DNA from: an uncultured Clostridia bacterium
GTDB lineage: Bacteria > Bacillota > Clostridia > TANB77 > CAG-508
Assembly (NCBI GenBank): GCA_947631385.1
Contig: CANRLE010000030.1
Coordinates: 1 to 11,098, forward strand
Direction: 5' to 3'
Length of the DNA: 11,098 nt
Each line of letters begins with the position of its first letter. Within the stretch, counting starts at the first letter, position 1. A program made the translations under genes and the position numbers. This document shows, piece after piece, positions 1-7,015 of this stretch. The notes below the pieces were generated by a model. That model ran no database searches and was not told the DNA's origin. It saw only the letters and a list, made by a program, of their open reading frames with translations.

Positions 1-143
1 ATCCACATTCATCAATATTTGATGCTACTGCTGGTATAATGTTAACAGATACTTTTGTAAAATTAGTAGCATGGTATGACAACGAATGGGGATATTCAAA
101 TAAATTAGTAGACTTGGCATGTTATATTGCATCTAGAAGTTAA
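1..143 (+). CDS. gap: Glyceraldehyde-3-phosphate dehydrogenase, C-terminal fragment
   Basis: Only the last 46 codons are present (reading frame from base 3, TAA at 141-143); the rest lies upstream of the window. The visible peptide reads PHSSIFDATAGIMLTD, then WYDNEWGYSNKLVDL, which is the signature C-terminal end of GAPDH. The WYDNE-GYS stretch contributes to the NAD/active-site pocket in this family. The enzyme oxidises and phosphorylates glyceraldehyde 3-phosphate to 1,3-bisphosphoglycerate in the cytosol, and the product is the substrate of Pgk encoded at 5042. The ending ACYIASRS is short and normal. In many Firmicutes gap is directly followed by pgk, but here carAB intervenes. Identity is clear from the motif; whether the upstream part is intact cannot be seen. 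Confidence 0.93.
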   Translation, partial: PHSSIFDATAGIMLTDTFVKLVAWYDNEWGYSNKLVDLACYIASRS

Positions 144-146
144 ATA

Positions 147-183
147 AAGGATTTGGGGACGGCCCCATAATCCTTATTTTTTT
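147..183 (+). terminator. Intrinsic terminator of gap
   Basis: Four bases after the gap stop codon an inverted repeat AAGGATT-TGGGG / CCCCA-t-AATCCTT can form a 12-bp stem with one bulged T and a 4-base ACGG loop. It is followed by TTATTTTTTT, a U-rich tail with seven consecutive Ts at 177-183. The GC-rich stem core stands out sharply in this AT-rich DNA. It should end transcription of gap before carA. It is also the left arm of the long inverted repeat around carA. Confidence 0.85.
148..179 (+). repeat. Left arm of 32-bp perfect inverted repeat flanking carA
   Basis: Bases 148-179 are the exact reverse complement of 1306-1337 (32 of 32 positions). The match breaks on both sides (147 versus 1338, and 180 versus 1305). 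The arm has a core TTGGGGACGGCCCCA and is a self-palindrome with a single bulge, so the element looks like a REP-type palindromic unit present in two opposite copies. No target-site duplication is apparent outside the arms. The copy doubles as the gap terminator. Confidence 0.9.
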
Positions 184-207
184 GTAAAAATGCAAAACAT
201 TAAAGAA

Positions 208-215
208 AGAGAGGA
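208..215 (+). promoter_or_regulatory. Ribosome binding site of carA (decides the start)
   Basis: AGAGAGGA lies 7 bases upstream of the ATG at 223. The in-frame ATG at 190 is preceded only by the T-run of the terminator and an A-run, with no Shine-Dalgarno sequence, so 223 is the chosen start. Confidence 0.75.
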
Positions 216-222
216 AAATAAC

Positions 223-1311
223 ATGAAAAAATTCGACAAAAAAATTGTACTAGAAGATGGAGAAGAGTATTATGGATATGGATTTGGAGCAGATAAAGAA
301 ACAATATGTGAAATTGTTTTTAATACTTCCATGGTAGGATATCAAGAAATTGTCTCAGACCCTTCATATACATATCAAATGGTAGTAATGACATATCCAC
401 TTATAGGAAATTATGGAATAACAGATGACGACTATGAAACAAAGCAACCAACTATAGGAGGAATGATTGTAAGAGAATATAATGACCATCCAAGCAACTT
501 TCGTTATACAAAAACATTATCAGAATACTTAGAAGAAAACAATATACCTGGAATTACAGGAATTGATACTAGAAAATTAACAAGGAGCATACGTGAAAAA
601 GGAAGTAGAAAAGTAATTTTAACAGATATTAATACAAGCAAACAAAAGGCATTAAAAAAATTACAAGAATATGAAATACCAAAAGATGCAGTAGCTAAAG
701 TAAGTTGTAAAAAAAGATGGTATTCTAGAACTGCAAATCCTAAATTCAATGTAGTAGCAGTAGATTGTGGTATAAAATTAAACATTGTAAGAAGTTTAAA
801 CAAAAGAGGTTGTAATGTAACAGTAGTTCCATATAATACAACAGCAAAAGAAATCAAAGAATTAAAACCAGACGGAATATTTTTATCAAATGGACCAGGA
901 GATCCTGAAAATGTTACAGAAGTAATAAAACTAGTAAAACAATTAAGAGGAAAATATCCAATTTTTGGAATTTGCTTAGGACATCAAATGATTAGTTTAG
1001 CATATGGAGCTAAAACTTATAAACTAAAATTTGGGCATAGAGGTGGGAATCATCCAGTAAAAAATTTAAAAACAGGTAAGATTGAAATAACAAGTCAAAA
1101 TCATAGTTATGCAGTAGATGAAGAATCATTGAAAAAAACAGGATTAATAATAACACATAAAAATATATTGGATGATACAATAGAAGGAGTAGCATGTCCA
1201 AAAGACAGAATATTTAGTGTACAATATCATCCAGAAAGTGCACCAGGACCACAAGACAGCGGATATTTATTTGATCAATTTATCGAGACTATGATGTCGA
1301 AAACGAAATAA
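223..1311 (+). CDS. carA: Carbamoyl phosphate synthetase, small (glutaminase) subunit
   Basis: This subunit hydrolyses glutamine and passes ammonia to CarB, making carbamoyl phosphate for pyrimidine and arginine synthesis in the cytosol. From the ATG at 223 the protein has 362 residues, normal for the family. The N-terminal CarA domain shows FNTSMVGYQEI and TYPLIGNYGI. The class I glutamine amidotransferase domain begins near residue 180 (VVAVDCGIKLNIVRSL). It contains LSNGPGDPENV, the nucleophile elbow GICLGHQ with catalytic Cys251, QNHSYAV, and QYHPESAPGP with catalytic His336 and Glu338. All key residues are present. The stop codon lies inside the right arm of the inverted repeat, and carB starts 46 bases later. 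No pyrimidine or arginine gene is next to the pair, and I see no clear promoter between the gap terminator and carA. An upstream in-frame ATG at 190 would add 11 residues but is less likely. Confidence 0.96.
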   Translation: MKKFDKKIVLEDGEEYYGYGFGADKETICEIVFNTSMVGYQEIVSDPSYTYQMVVMTYPLIGNYGITDDDYETKQPTIGGMIVREYNDHPSNFRYTKTLSEYLEENNIPGITGIDTRKLTRSIREKGSRKVILTDINTSKQKALKKLQEYEIPKDAVAKVSCKKRWYSRTANPKFNVVAVDCGIKLNIVRSLNKRGCNVTVVPYNTTAKEIKELKPDGIFLSNGPGDPENVTEVIKLVKQLRGKYPIFGICLGHQMISLAYGAKTYKLKFGHRGGNHPVKNLKTGKIEITSQNHSYAVDEESLKKTGLIITHKNILDDTIEGVACPKDRIFSVQYHPESAPGPQDSGYLFDQFIETMMSKTK

Positions 1312-1337
1312 GGATTATGGGGCCGTCCCCAAATCCT
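1306..1337 (-). repeat. Right arm of 32-bp perfect inverted repeat flanking carA
   Basis: This is the exact reverse complement of 148-179. It covers the last two codons of carA (K and the TAA stop) and the first 26 bases of the carA-carB gap. In the carA-carB mRNA it can fold into a hairpin (GGATT-a-TGGGG / CCCCA-AATCC, loop CCGT). Here it is not followed by a T-run on the + strand, so it should not terminate transcription towards carB. It ends 7 bases before the carB Shine-Dalgarno sequence (AGGAGA at 1345-1350). Confidence 0.9.
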
Positions 1338-1357
1338 CAAGAAAAGGAGAAGGAAAA

Positions 1358-4300
1358 ATGCCAAAAAGAAAAGATATTAAAACTGTATTAGTGATTGGCT
1401 CAGGACCAATTGTTATAGGACAAGCAGCAGAGTTTGATTATGCTGGAACACAAGCCTGCCTAGCTTTGAAAGAGGAAGGATATAAAGTTATTTTAGTTAA
1501 TTCAAATCCAGCAACAATTATGACAGATACATCAATTGCAGATAAGGTTTACATGGAACCATTGACAATAGAATATATAGCAAAAATTATTAGATATGAA
1601 AGGCCAGATGCAATTCTTCCAGGAATTGGAGGACAGACAGGTTTAAATATAGCAATGCAATTGTATAAGAAAGGTGTTTTAAAAGAATGTCAAGTAGAAC
1701 TTTTAGGAACTAGTAGTGAAAGCATTGAAAAAGCGGAAGATAGGGAAAAATTTAAAGAACTTTGTCAACAATTGGGAGAACCTGTATTGGAGTCTATTAT
1801 AGCAACTTCAGTGGAGGAAGGAATGGAAGCAGCAAATAAAATAGGTTATCCAGTTGTTTTAAGACCTGCATTTACTTTAGGAGGAACTGGTGGAGGATTT
1901 GCAGATGATGAAGAAGAATTAAAAACTATTATAAAAAATGCCTTAAAACTTTCACCAGTTGGTCAAGTATTGGTGGAAAAGAGTATTAAAGGTTATAAAG
2001 AAATTGAATATGAGGTAATTAGAGATAAAAATGATACAGCAATCACTGTATGTAATATGGAAAATTTAGATCCAGTTGGAATACATACAGGAGATTCTAT
2101 TGTAGTAGCTCCAAGCCAAACTTTAACAAATAAAGAATATCAATTATTGAGAGATAGTGCATTAAAAATTATTAGAGCATTAAAGATAGAAGGTGGATGC
2201 AATGTACAGTTTGCATTAGACCCACATTCTTTTCAGTATTATTTAATTGAAGTAAATCCAAGAGTATCTCGTTCTTCTGCATTAGCTTCAAAAGCAAGTG
2301 GATATCCAATTGCTAGAGTTTCTGCCAAAATTGCTATAGGAATGAGATTAGATGAAATTATGCTAGCAAATACACCAGCTAGTTTTGAACCAGCATTAGA
2401 TTATGTGGTAACTAAAATAGCTAGATTTCCATTTGATAAATTTACACTTGCTTCTAATAAATTAAGCACACAGATGAAAGCTACAGGAGAAGTTATGAGT
2501 GTAGGAAGAACTTTTGAAGAGAGCTTATTAAAAGCGGTTCGTTCATTAGAAATAGGTGTATGCCATATTCAAATGTATAAATTTGATAAATATGAAACAG
2601 AAGATTTAATGAAATATATTAAAGAAGGAACAGACGATAGAATTTATGCTATTGCAGAGTTAATTAGGAGAAATATTGATATCGGTTTAATTTATAATAT
2701 TACTAAAATTGATATGTTCTTTTTAGAGAAAATTAGACATATTGTCAAATTAGAAGAAAGATTAGCAGAAAATGTTGAAAATATAGAAGTATTAAAACAA
2801 GTGAAAAAATTAGGGTTTAGTGATAAATATATTGCAAAGATATGGAAAAAAACAGAAGAGGAGATTTATCAGTTAAGAAAAAAAGAAAAAATAAAACCAG
2901 TATATAAGATGATAGATACTTGCAGTAGTGAGTTTGAAAGTTATGTACCATATTTCTATTCTACATATGAGGAAGAAAATGAATCTGTTGTAAGTAATAA
3001 AAAGAAAATTATTGTTTTAGGAGCTGGACCAATTAGAATAGGTCAAGGTGTAGAGTTTGATTATTCTACCGTACATGCTATTAAAACTATAAAACAAGCA
3101 GGTTATGAAGCAATTATAATAAATAATAATCCAGAAACTGTGTCAACTGACTATACCACAAGTGATAAATTATATTTTGAGCCATTAACAGTTGAAGATG
3201 TTATGAACATTATTGACTTAGAAAAGCCAGAGGGGATTATTGCAGCTTTAGGAGGACAAACAGCTATTAATTTAGCAGAACCACTTGCAAAACTAGGAGT
3301 TAAAATTGTTGGAACAAATGTGGATGCGATTGAAAAGGCAGAAAATAGAGATGCTTTTGAAAAAGTAATGAAAAAATTGAAATTATTACAACCTAAAGGA
3401 GAGGCAGTAACTAATATAAAAGATGGTATCAAAGTAGCAAAAGAAATAGGATATCCTGTTTTAGTAAGACCAAGTTATGTTTTAGGTGGAAGAGCTATGC
3501 AAATTGTTTCTAGCCAGAAAGCATTAGAAAAATATTTAAAAACAGCTGTGGAAGTTAATAAAAAACAACCAGTTTTGGTTGATAAATATATTGTAGGAAA
3601 AGAGTTAGAAGTTGATGCAGTATGTGATGGGACAGACGTGTTTGTACCAGGAATTATGGAGCATGTTGAAAAAACTGGGATTCATTCTGGAGATAGTATA
3701 AGTATTTATCCAACTTTTAGCGTAAGTGAAAAAGCAAAACAAACAATATTAGATTATACTGTAAAATTGGGACTGGGTATTGGCATTGTTGGTTTGTATA
3801 ATATTCAATTTATTGTAGATAAAAATGAAGATGTTTATGTAATAGAAGTAAATCCAAGGTCTTCTAGAACAGTACCATTTATATCTAAATCAACAGGATA
3901 TTCGCTAGCTGATATAGGCACTTTAGTTATGTTAGGTAAAACATTAAAAGAACAAGGAATTAAAGAAGTGTATCCAAAGGAAAAAGAAAAGTGGTATGTA
4001 AAAGCTCCAGCATTTTCTTTCTCAAAATTGAATGGATTAGATGCTTATTTATCACCAGAAATGAAATCAACAGGAGAGGCAATAGGATATGATAAAAAAT
4101 TGACAAGAGCACTTTATAAGGCACTTCAGTCATCTGGAATGCATGTGGTAAATTATGGAACTATATTTTTAACAATTGCAGATAAAGATAAGGAAGAAGC
4201 ACTTCCTCTAATTAGAAGATTTTATAATCTGGGATTTAATATAGAAGCAACACAAGGAACAGCAGAATTCTTAAAGGCACAGGGCATTAGAACTAGAATT

Positions 4301-4537
4301 AAAAAGAAAATTAGTGACGGAAGTGAAGAAATATTAGATTCAATGAGACAAGGATATGTAAGTTATGTGATTAATACCATGGATTTGGATTCTATCGACC
4401 AAGAAACAGATGGGGCATTGATTAGAAGGTGTGCAGTTGATAATAATATTCCAATTTTTACAGCTTTGGATACAGTACGAGTATTGTTAGATGTGTTAGA
4501 AGAAATAACATTAGGAATTTCAACAATAGATGAATAG
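1358..4537 (+). CDS. carB: Carbamoyl phosphate synthetase, large (ammonia) subunit
   Basis: The large subunit makes carbamoyl phosphate from bicarbonate, ammonia (from CarA) and two ATP. It has 1059 residues, close to the usual length of about 1070, and both synthetase halves are intact. First half: GSGPIVIGQ near residue 14, RPAFTLGGTGGG near 169, NMENLDPVGIHTGDS, and EVNPRVSRSS with metal-binding Glu298 and Asn300. Second half: GAGPIRIGQG near 555, RPSYVLGGRAM, EHVEKTGIHSGDS, and EVNPRSSRT. The C-terminal MGS-like allosteric domain runs from about residue 934 (GTIFLTIADKD) to the end and includes NIEATQGTAEFL and VINTMD; in relatives it binds UMP and, in some, ornithine. A good Shine-Dalgarno (AGGAGA, 1345-1350) lies 7 bases before the ATG. 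No frameshift or missing catalytic residue is visible. It forms an operon with carA, though a hairpin-forming repeat lies between them. Confidence 0.97.
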   Translation: MPKRKDIKTVLVIGSGPIVIGQAAEFDYAGTQACLALKEEGYKVILVNSNPATIMTDTSIADKVYMEPLTIEYIAKIIRYERPDAILPGIGGQTGLNIAMQLYKKGVLKECQVELLGTSSESIEKAEDREKFKELCQQLGEPVLESIIATSVEEGMEAANKIGYPVVLRPAFTLGGTGGGFADDEEELKTIIKNALKLSPVGQVLVEKSIKGYKEIEYEVIRDKNDTAITVCNMENLDPVGIHTGDSIVVAPSQTLTNKEYQLLRDSALKIIRALKIEGGCNVQFALDPHSFQYYLIEVNPRVSRSSALASKASGYPIARVSAKIAIGMRLDEIMLANTPASFEPALDYVVTKIARFPFDKFTLASNKLSTQMKATGEVMSVGRTFEESLLKAVRSLEIGVCHIQMYKFDKYETEDLMKYIKEGTDDRIYAIAELIRRNIDIGLIYNITKIDMFFLEKIRHIVKLEERLAENVENIEVLKQVKKLGFSDKYIAKIWKKTEEEIYQLRKKEKIKPVYKMIDTCSSEFESYVPYFYSTYEEENESVVSNKKKIIVLGAGPIRIGQGVEFDYSTVHAIKTIKQAGYEAIIINNNPETVSTDYTTSDKLYFEPLTVEDVMNIIDLEKPEGIIAALGGQTAINLAEPLAKLGVKIVGTNVDAIEKAENRDAFEKVMKKLKLLQPKGEAVTNIKDGIKVAKEIGYPVLVRPSYVLGGRAMQIVSSQKALEKYLKTAVEVNKKQPVLVDKYIVGKELEVDAVCDGTDVFVPGIMEHVEKTGIHSGDSISIYPTFSVSEKAKQTILDYTVKLGLGIGIVGLYNIQFIVDKNEDVYVIEVNPRSSRTVPFISKSTGYSLADIGTLVMLGKTLKEQGIKEVYPKEKEKWYVKAPAFSFSKLNGLDAYLSPEMKSTGEAIGYDKKLTRALYKALQSSGMHVVNYGTIFLTIADKDKEEALPLIRRFYNLGFNIEATQGTAEFLKAQGIRTRIKKKISDGSEEILDSMRQGYVSYVINTMDLDSIDQETDGALIRRCAVDNNIPIFTALDTVRVLLDVLEEITLGISTIDE

Positions 4538-4585
4538 ATATTCAAAATCATAAAATAGGACTTGAAAAGTATTTGATTTTGATAT
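4538..4585 (+). other. AT-rich stem-loop after carB
   Basis: Immediately after the carB stop, ATAT-t-CAAAATCA (4538-4550) can pair with TGATTTTGATAT (4574-4585), giving 12 pairs with one bulge and a loop of about 23 bases. Only two or three pairs are G-C and no T-run follows, so it is a poor terminator. Its right arm lies within the spacer of the promoter at 4562-4590. It may be chance in AT-rich DNA, and no function is claimed. Confidence 0.3.
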
Positions 4586-4590
4586 AGAAT
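4562..4590 (+). promoter_or_regulatory. Sigma-A-type promoter upstream of the pilin remnant and pgk
   Basis: A -35 box TTGAAA (4562-4567) and a -10 box TAGAAT (4585-4590) are separated by 17 bases, the optimal spacing. Each box differs from consensus at one or two positions. A start near 4597 would leave a short leader before the strong ribosome binding site AAAGGAGG at 4611-4618. It is the only convincing promoter I see between carB and pgk, so it probably serves pgk-tpiA-gpmI as well as the broken pilin gene. Confidence 0.6.
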
Positions 4591-4625
4591 AAGAAATGTA
4601 TACAGATAACAAAGGAGGAATAGTG

Positions 4626-4986
4626 ATGAAAAGATTTAATAGAATTAAAGAGTCAACTAAAGGAGTAACTATAATAGCATTAGTAGTAACTATTACTATT
4701 TTGTTGATTGTTGCTGGCATTTCACTTGGAAGTATAACTGACAAGAAGCGGTTCTGTTAAACAAGCTGAAGAAGTAAACAATAAACTTGAAAAAGAAAGT
4801 TTAATTCAAAAAATACAAGCAGAATTATATGAAGAAAAAGTAAAAACTGGAGAAACACCAAATGTTGATAAATTGATAGAAATTATTAGAGAAAATGACG
4901 AAAGTGCAACTATAGGTAGTAATTCATTTGTAATAAGTGGTAGTGGAGAAACAGTTCAATTTAGTGAAATTTCAGGATGGGAATAA
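4626..4986 (+). pseudogene. Type IV pilin-like / prepilin-type protein, frameshifted
   Basis: After a strong ribosome binding site (AAAGGAGG, 7-base spacing) the ATG at 4626 opens a peptide beginning MKRFNRIKESTKGVTIIA and continuing LVVTITILLIVAGISLGS. This is a basic leader, a glycine cleavage site near residue 13, and one hydrophobic segment, as in the abundant clostridial pilin-like family (GITLIALVITI...). That frame stops at 4758-4760 after only 44 residues (SITDKKRFC). The +1 frame is open from 4738 to the TAA at 4984 and carries the expected body: GSVKQAEEVNNKLEKES, then ELYEEKVKTGETPNVDK, ending SEISGWE. Removing one base, for example an A in GACAAGAAGC (4740-4749), joins the two into about 119 residues. 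No glutamate sits at position +5 after the glycine, where classical pilins have one. It is either a recent pseudogene or a sequencing error; a programmed frameshift is less likely. No pilus assembly gene is nearby. Confidence 0.75.
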
Positions 4987-5041
4987 AATAGCGGTATGGA
5001 ATAAAGAAAAAATGATAATACTATATTAGGAGGAATGTAAA

Positions 5042-6226
5042 ATGGATAAAAAAACAATAAAAGATATTGATTTAAAAGGAAAAAAAGTATTTGTTCGTTG
5101 TGACTTCAATGTACCAATGGACGAAGAAAGGAATATTACAGATAACACAAGAATTGTGGCAGCTTTGCCAACAATAAATTATTTGCTAGAAAATGACTGT
5201 GCTATTATTTTATGCTCACATTTAGGAAGACCAAAAGGAGAATTCAAGCCAGAATATTCATTAAAACCAGTAGCAAAAGAATTATCAAAACTATTAGGAA
5301 AAGAAGTTATAATGGCAGAAGACGTAATTGGTGAAGATGCAAAAAATAAAGCAAAAAATCTACAACAAGGACAAATTTTATTATTAGAAAATGTAAGATT
5401 TCAAAAAGAAGAAACAGAAAATGATGCAGAATTTGCTAAACAATTAGCAAGTATGGCAGAAATCTATGTAAATGATGCATTTGGGTCAAGTCATAGAGCT
5501 CATAGCTCAACAGCAGGAATAGCAGAATATTTACCAGCTGTATCTGGATTTTTAATTGAAAAAGAATTAAAATTTTTAGGAAATGCTATTAATAACCCAG
5601 AAAGACCATTTGTAGCAATTTTAGGTGGCGCAAAAGTATCTGATAAAATTGGAGTAATTGATAATTTGTTAGAAAAAGTAGATACTTTAATAATCGGAGG
5701 AGGAATGGCATATACATTTTTCAAGGCACAAGGATATGAAGTAGGAAAATCTATTTGCGAACTTGATAAATTAGATTTGGCTAAAGAATTAATGAAAAAA
5801 GCAGAAGAAAAGGGAGTTAAATTAATTTTACCAATAGATGTAAAAATAGGAAAAGGAGAAAATCTAGAAGGTGAAAGCAAAACAGTAAAATATACAGATA
5901 TTCCAGAAGACTGGGAAGGATTAGATATTGGTGAAGAAACAATAAAATTATATGCAGAAGAATTAAAAAAGGCTAAAACTGTAGTATGGAATGGTCCATT
6001 AGGATTATTTGAAGTTGCTCAATTTGCAGTTGGAACTAATGAAATTGCAAAAGCATTAGCTGACATTGATGCAACTGTTATTATAGGCGGTGGAGACTCA
6101 GCAGCAGCTATCAAAAAAGCAGGATTAGAAGATAAAATGACTCATATTTCAACAGGTGGAGGAGCATCATTAGAATTCTTAGAAGGAAAGGCATTACCAG
6201 GAATAGAATGTTTAATGAATAAATAA
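5042..6226 (+). CDS. pgk: Phosphoglycerate kinase
   Basis: This enzyme transfers the acyl phosphate of 1,3-bisphosphoglycerate to ADP, giving ATP and 3-phosphoglycerate in glycolysis. At 394 residues it is full length. The N-terminal substrate domain shows VFVRCDFNVP (Arg19, Asp21, Asn23), CSHLGRPKG (His60-Arg63), LLLENVRFQKEE and NDAFGSSHRAHSS. The C-terminal nucleotide domain shows ILGGAKVSDKIGVIDNLL, IIGGGMAYTF, VWNGPLGLFE and the GGGDSAAA loop (349-356) followed by HISTGGGASLEFLEG. The ribosome binding site AGGAGG (5028-5033) lies 8 bases before the ATG. It is separated from gap by carAB and the pilin remnant, and tpiA follows after 22 bases. I see no promoter in the 55 bases directly upstream, so transcription probably comes from 4562-4590. 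Confidence 0.98.
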   Translation: MDKKTIKDIDLKGKKVFVRCDFNVPMDEERNITDNTRIVAALPTINYLLENDCAIILCSHLGRPKGEFKPEYSLKPVAKELSKLLGKEVIMAEDVIGEDAKNKAKNLQQGQILLLENVRFQKEETENDAEFAKQLASMAEIYVNDAFGSSHRAHSSTAGIAEYLPAVSGFLIEKELKFLGNAINNPERPFVAILGGAKVSDKIGVIDNLLEKVDTLIIGGGMAYTFFKAQGYEVGKSICELDKLDLAKELMKKAEEKGVKLILPIDVKIGKGENLEGESKTVKYTDIPEDWEGLDIGEETIKLYAEELKKAKTVVWNGPLGLFEVAQFAVGTNEIAKALADIDATVIIGGGDSAAAIKKAGLEDKMTHISTGGGASLEFLEGKALPGIECLMNK

Positions 6227-6248
6227 ATATACAAAGAGAGGGATAAGT

Positions 6249-6995
6249 ATGAGAAAAAAGGTAATTGCAGGAAATTGGAAAATGAATATGCTTCCAAATG
6301 AAGCAATAAAGTTTATAGAAGAATTGATACCATTGGTTAAAAATACAGAACATGAGGTAATTTTATGTGTGCCATATACTGATTTGTTTTATGCACTTTT
6401 AACTGCACAAAATACAAACATAAAGATAGGTGCTCAAAATATGCACTTTGAAGAGAGTGGGGCATTTACAGGAGAAGTATCTGGAGAGATGCTAAAATCA
6501 ATCAATGTAGAATATGTTATTATAGGACATTCAGAAAGAAGACAATATTATAATGAAACAGATGAAACAGTAAACAAAAAAATCAAGGCGGCATTTAAAA
6601 ATGAATTAAAACCAATTGTCTGTGTAGGAGAAACATTAGAACAACGAGAAGCGGGAAAAACAGAAGAAATAATTACAAAACAGACAGAATTAGCATTAGA
6701 AGGATTAACAGATGAACAAGTAGCAAATACAATAATTGCATATGAACCAATATGGGCAATTGGAACAGGAAAAACTGCGACAAAAGAAGATGCAAATAAT
6801 AGTATTAAAGCAATTCGAAATAAAATTGAACAAATCTATGGACAAAAAGTGTCAAGTAGAGTTATAATACAGTATGGCGGAAGTGTAAAAAGCACAAATG
6901 CCAAGGAACTATTTGAAATGTCTGACATAGATGGTGGACTAGTAGGTGGTGCAAGTCTGAAAGTAGATGAATTCAGTAAAATAGTAAATTTCTAA
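6249..6995 (+). CDS. tpiA: Triosephosphate isomerase
   Basis: It interconverts dihydroxyacetone phosphate and glyceraldehyde 3-phosphate. The 248-residue length is typical of the single-domain TIM barrel. Catalytic residues are all visible: Asn9 and Lys11 in AGNWKMN, His94 in IGHSERR, and Glu166 in AYEPIWAIGTGKTA, whose tail is the flexible loop 6. The phosphate-binding YGGSVKS and GGLVGGASL motifs follow near the C terminus. A GAGAGGG ribosome binding site lies 6 bases before the ATG. The gene sits 22 bases after pgk and about 35 bases before the likely gpmI start, with no terminator between, as expected for a glycolytic operon. Confidence 0.98.
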   Translation: MRKKVIAGNWKMNMLPNEAIKFIEELIPLVKNTEHEVILCVPYTDLFYALLTAQNTNIKIGAQNMHFEESGAFTGEVSGEMLKSINVEYVIIGHSERRQYYNETDETVNKKIKAAFKNELKPIVCVGETLEQREAGKTEEIITKQTELALEGLTDEQVANTIIAYEPIWAIGTGKTATKEDANNSIKAIRNKIEQIYGQKVSSRVIIQYGGSVKSTNAKELFEMSDIDGGLVGGASLKVDEFSKIVNF

Positions 6996-7015
6996 AACTA
7001 ATCATTAGATAAAAG

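Noticed and set aside
190..222. Upstream ATG start for carA giving 11 extra residues
   Set aside because: It has no ribosome binding site and directly follows the terminator T-run; the ATG at 223 has AGAGAGGA at good spacing and matches the usual N terminus.
184..222. PyrR-type attenuator, T-box or riboswitch leader for carAB
   Set aside because: The leader is under 80 bases, has only the gap terminator hairpin, and shows no PyrR-binding loop, T-box sequence or alternative antiterminator.
504..857. Minus-strand open frame inside carA
   Set aside because: It is an antisense shadow of a clearly conserved gene, with no recognisable protein motif or start signal. The same holds for the minus-strand frames in carB, pgk, tpiA, gpmI and the GGGtGRT gene.
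148..1337. carA as the cargo of an insertion sequence with terminal inverted repeats
   Set aside because: There is no transposase between the repeats and no flanking target-site duplication, so a transposon call is not supported; it is kept as a repeat observation.
4538..4585. Rho-independent terminator after carB
   Set aside because: The stem is almost all A-T with a 23-base loop and no T-run follows, so it was listed only as a weak stem-loop.
4520..4744. Minus-strand open frame covering the promoter and pilin leader
   Set aside because: Its hydrophobic look is the antisense of the pilin hydrophobic segment; there is no good ribosome binding site or family resemblance.
4738..4760. Programmed ribosomal frameshift in the pilin-like gene
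   Set aside because: The needed shift is +1 and there is no recognised slippery site, stop-codon shift cassette or internal Shine-Dalgarno; a one-base indel explains it more simply.
4987..5041. Separate promoter directly before pgk
   Set aside because: TATATT or GATAAT could act as a -10 box, but no -35 box is present at a suitable distance.
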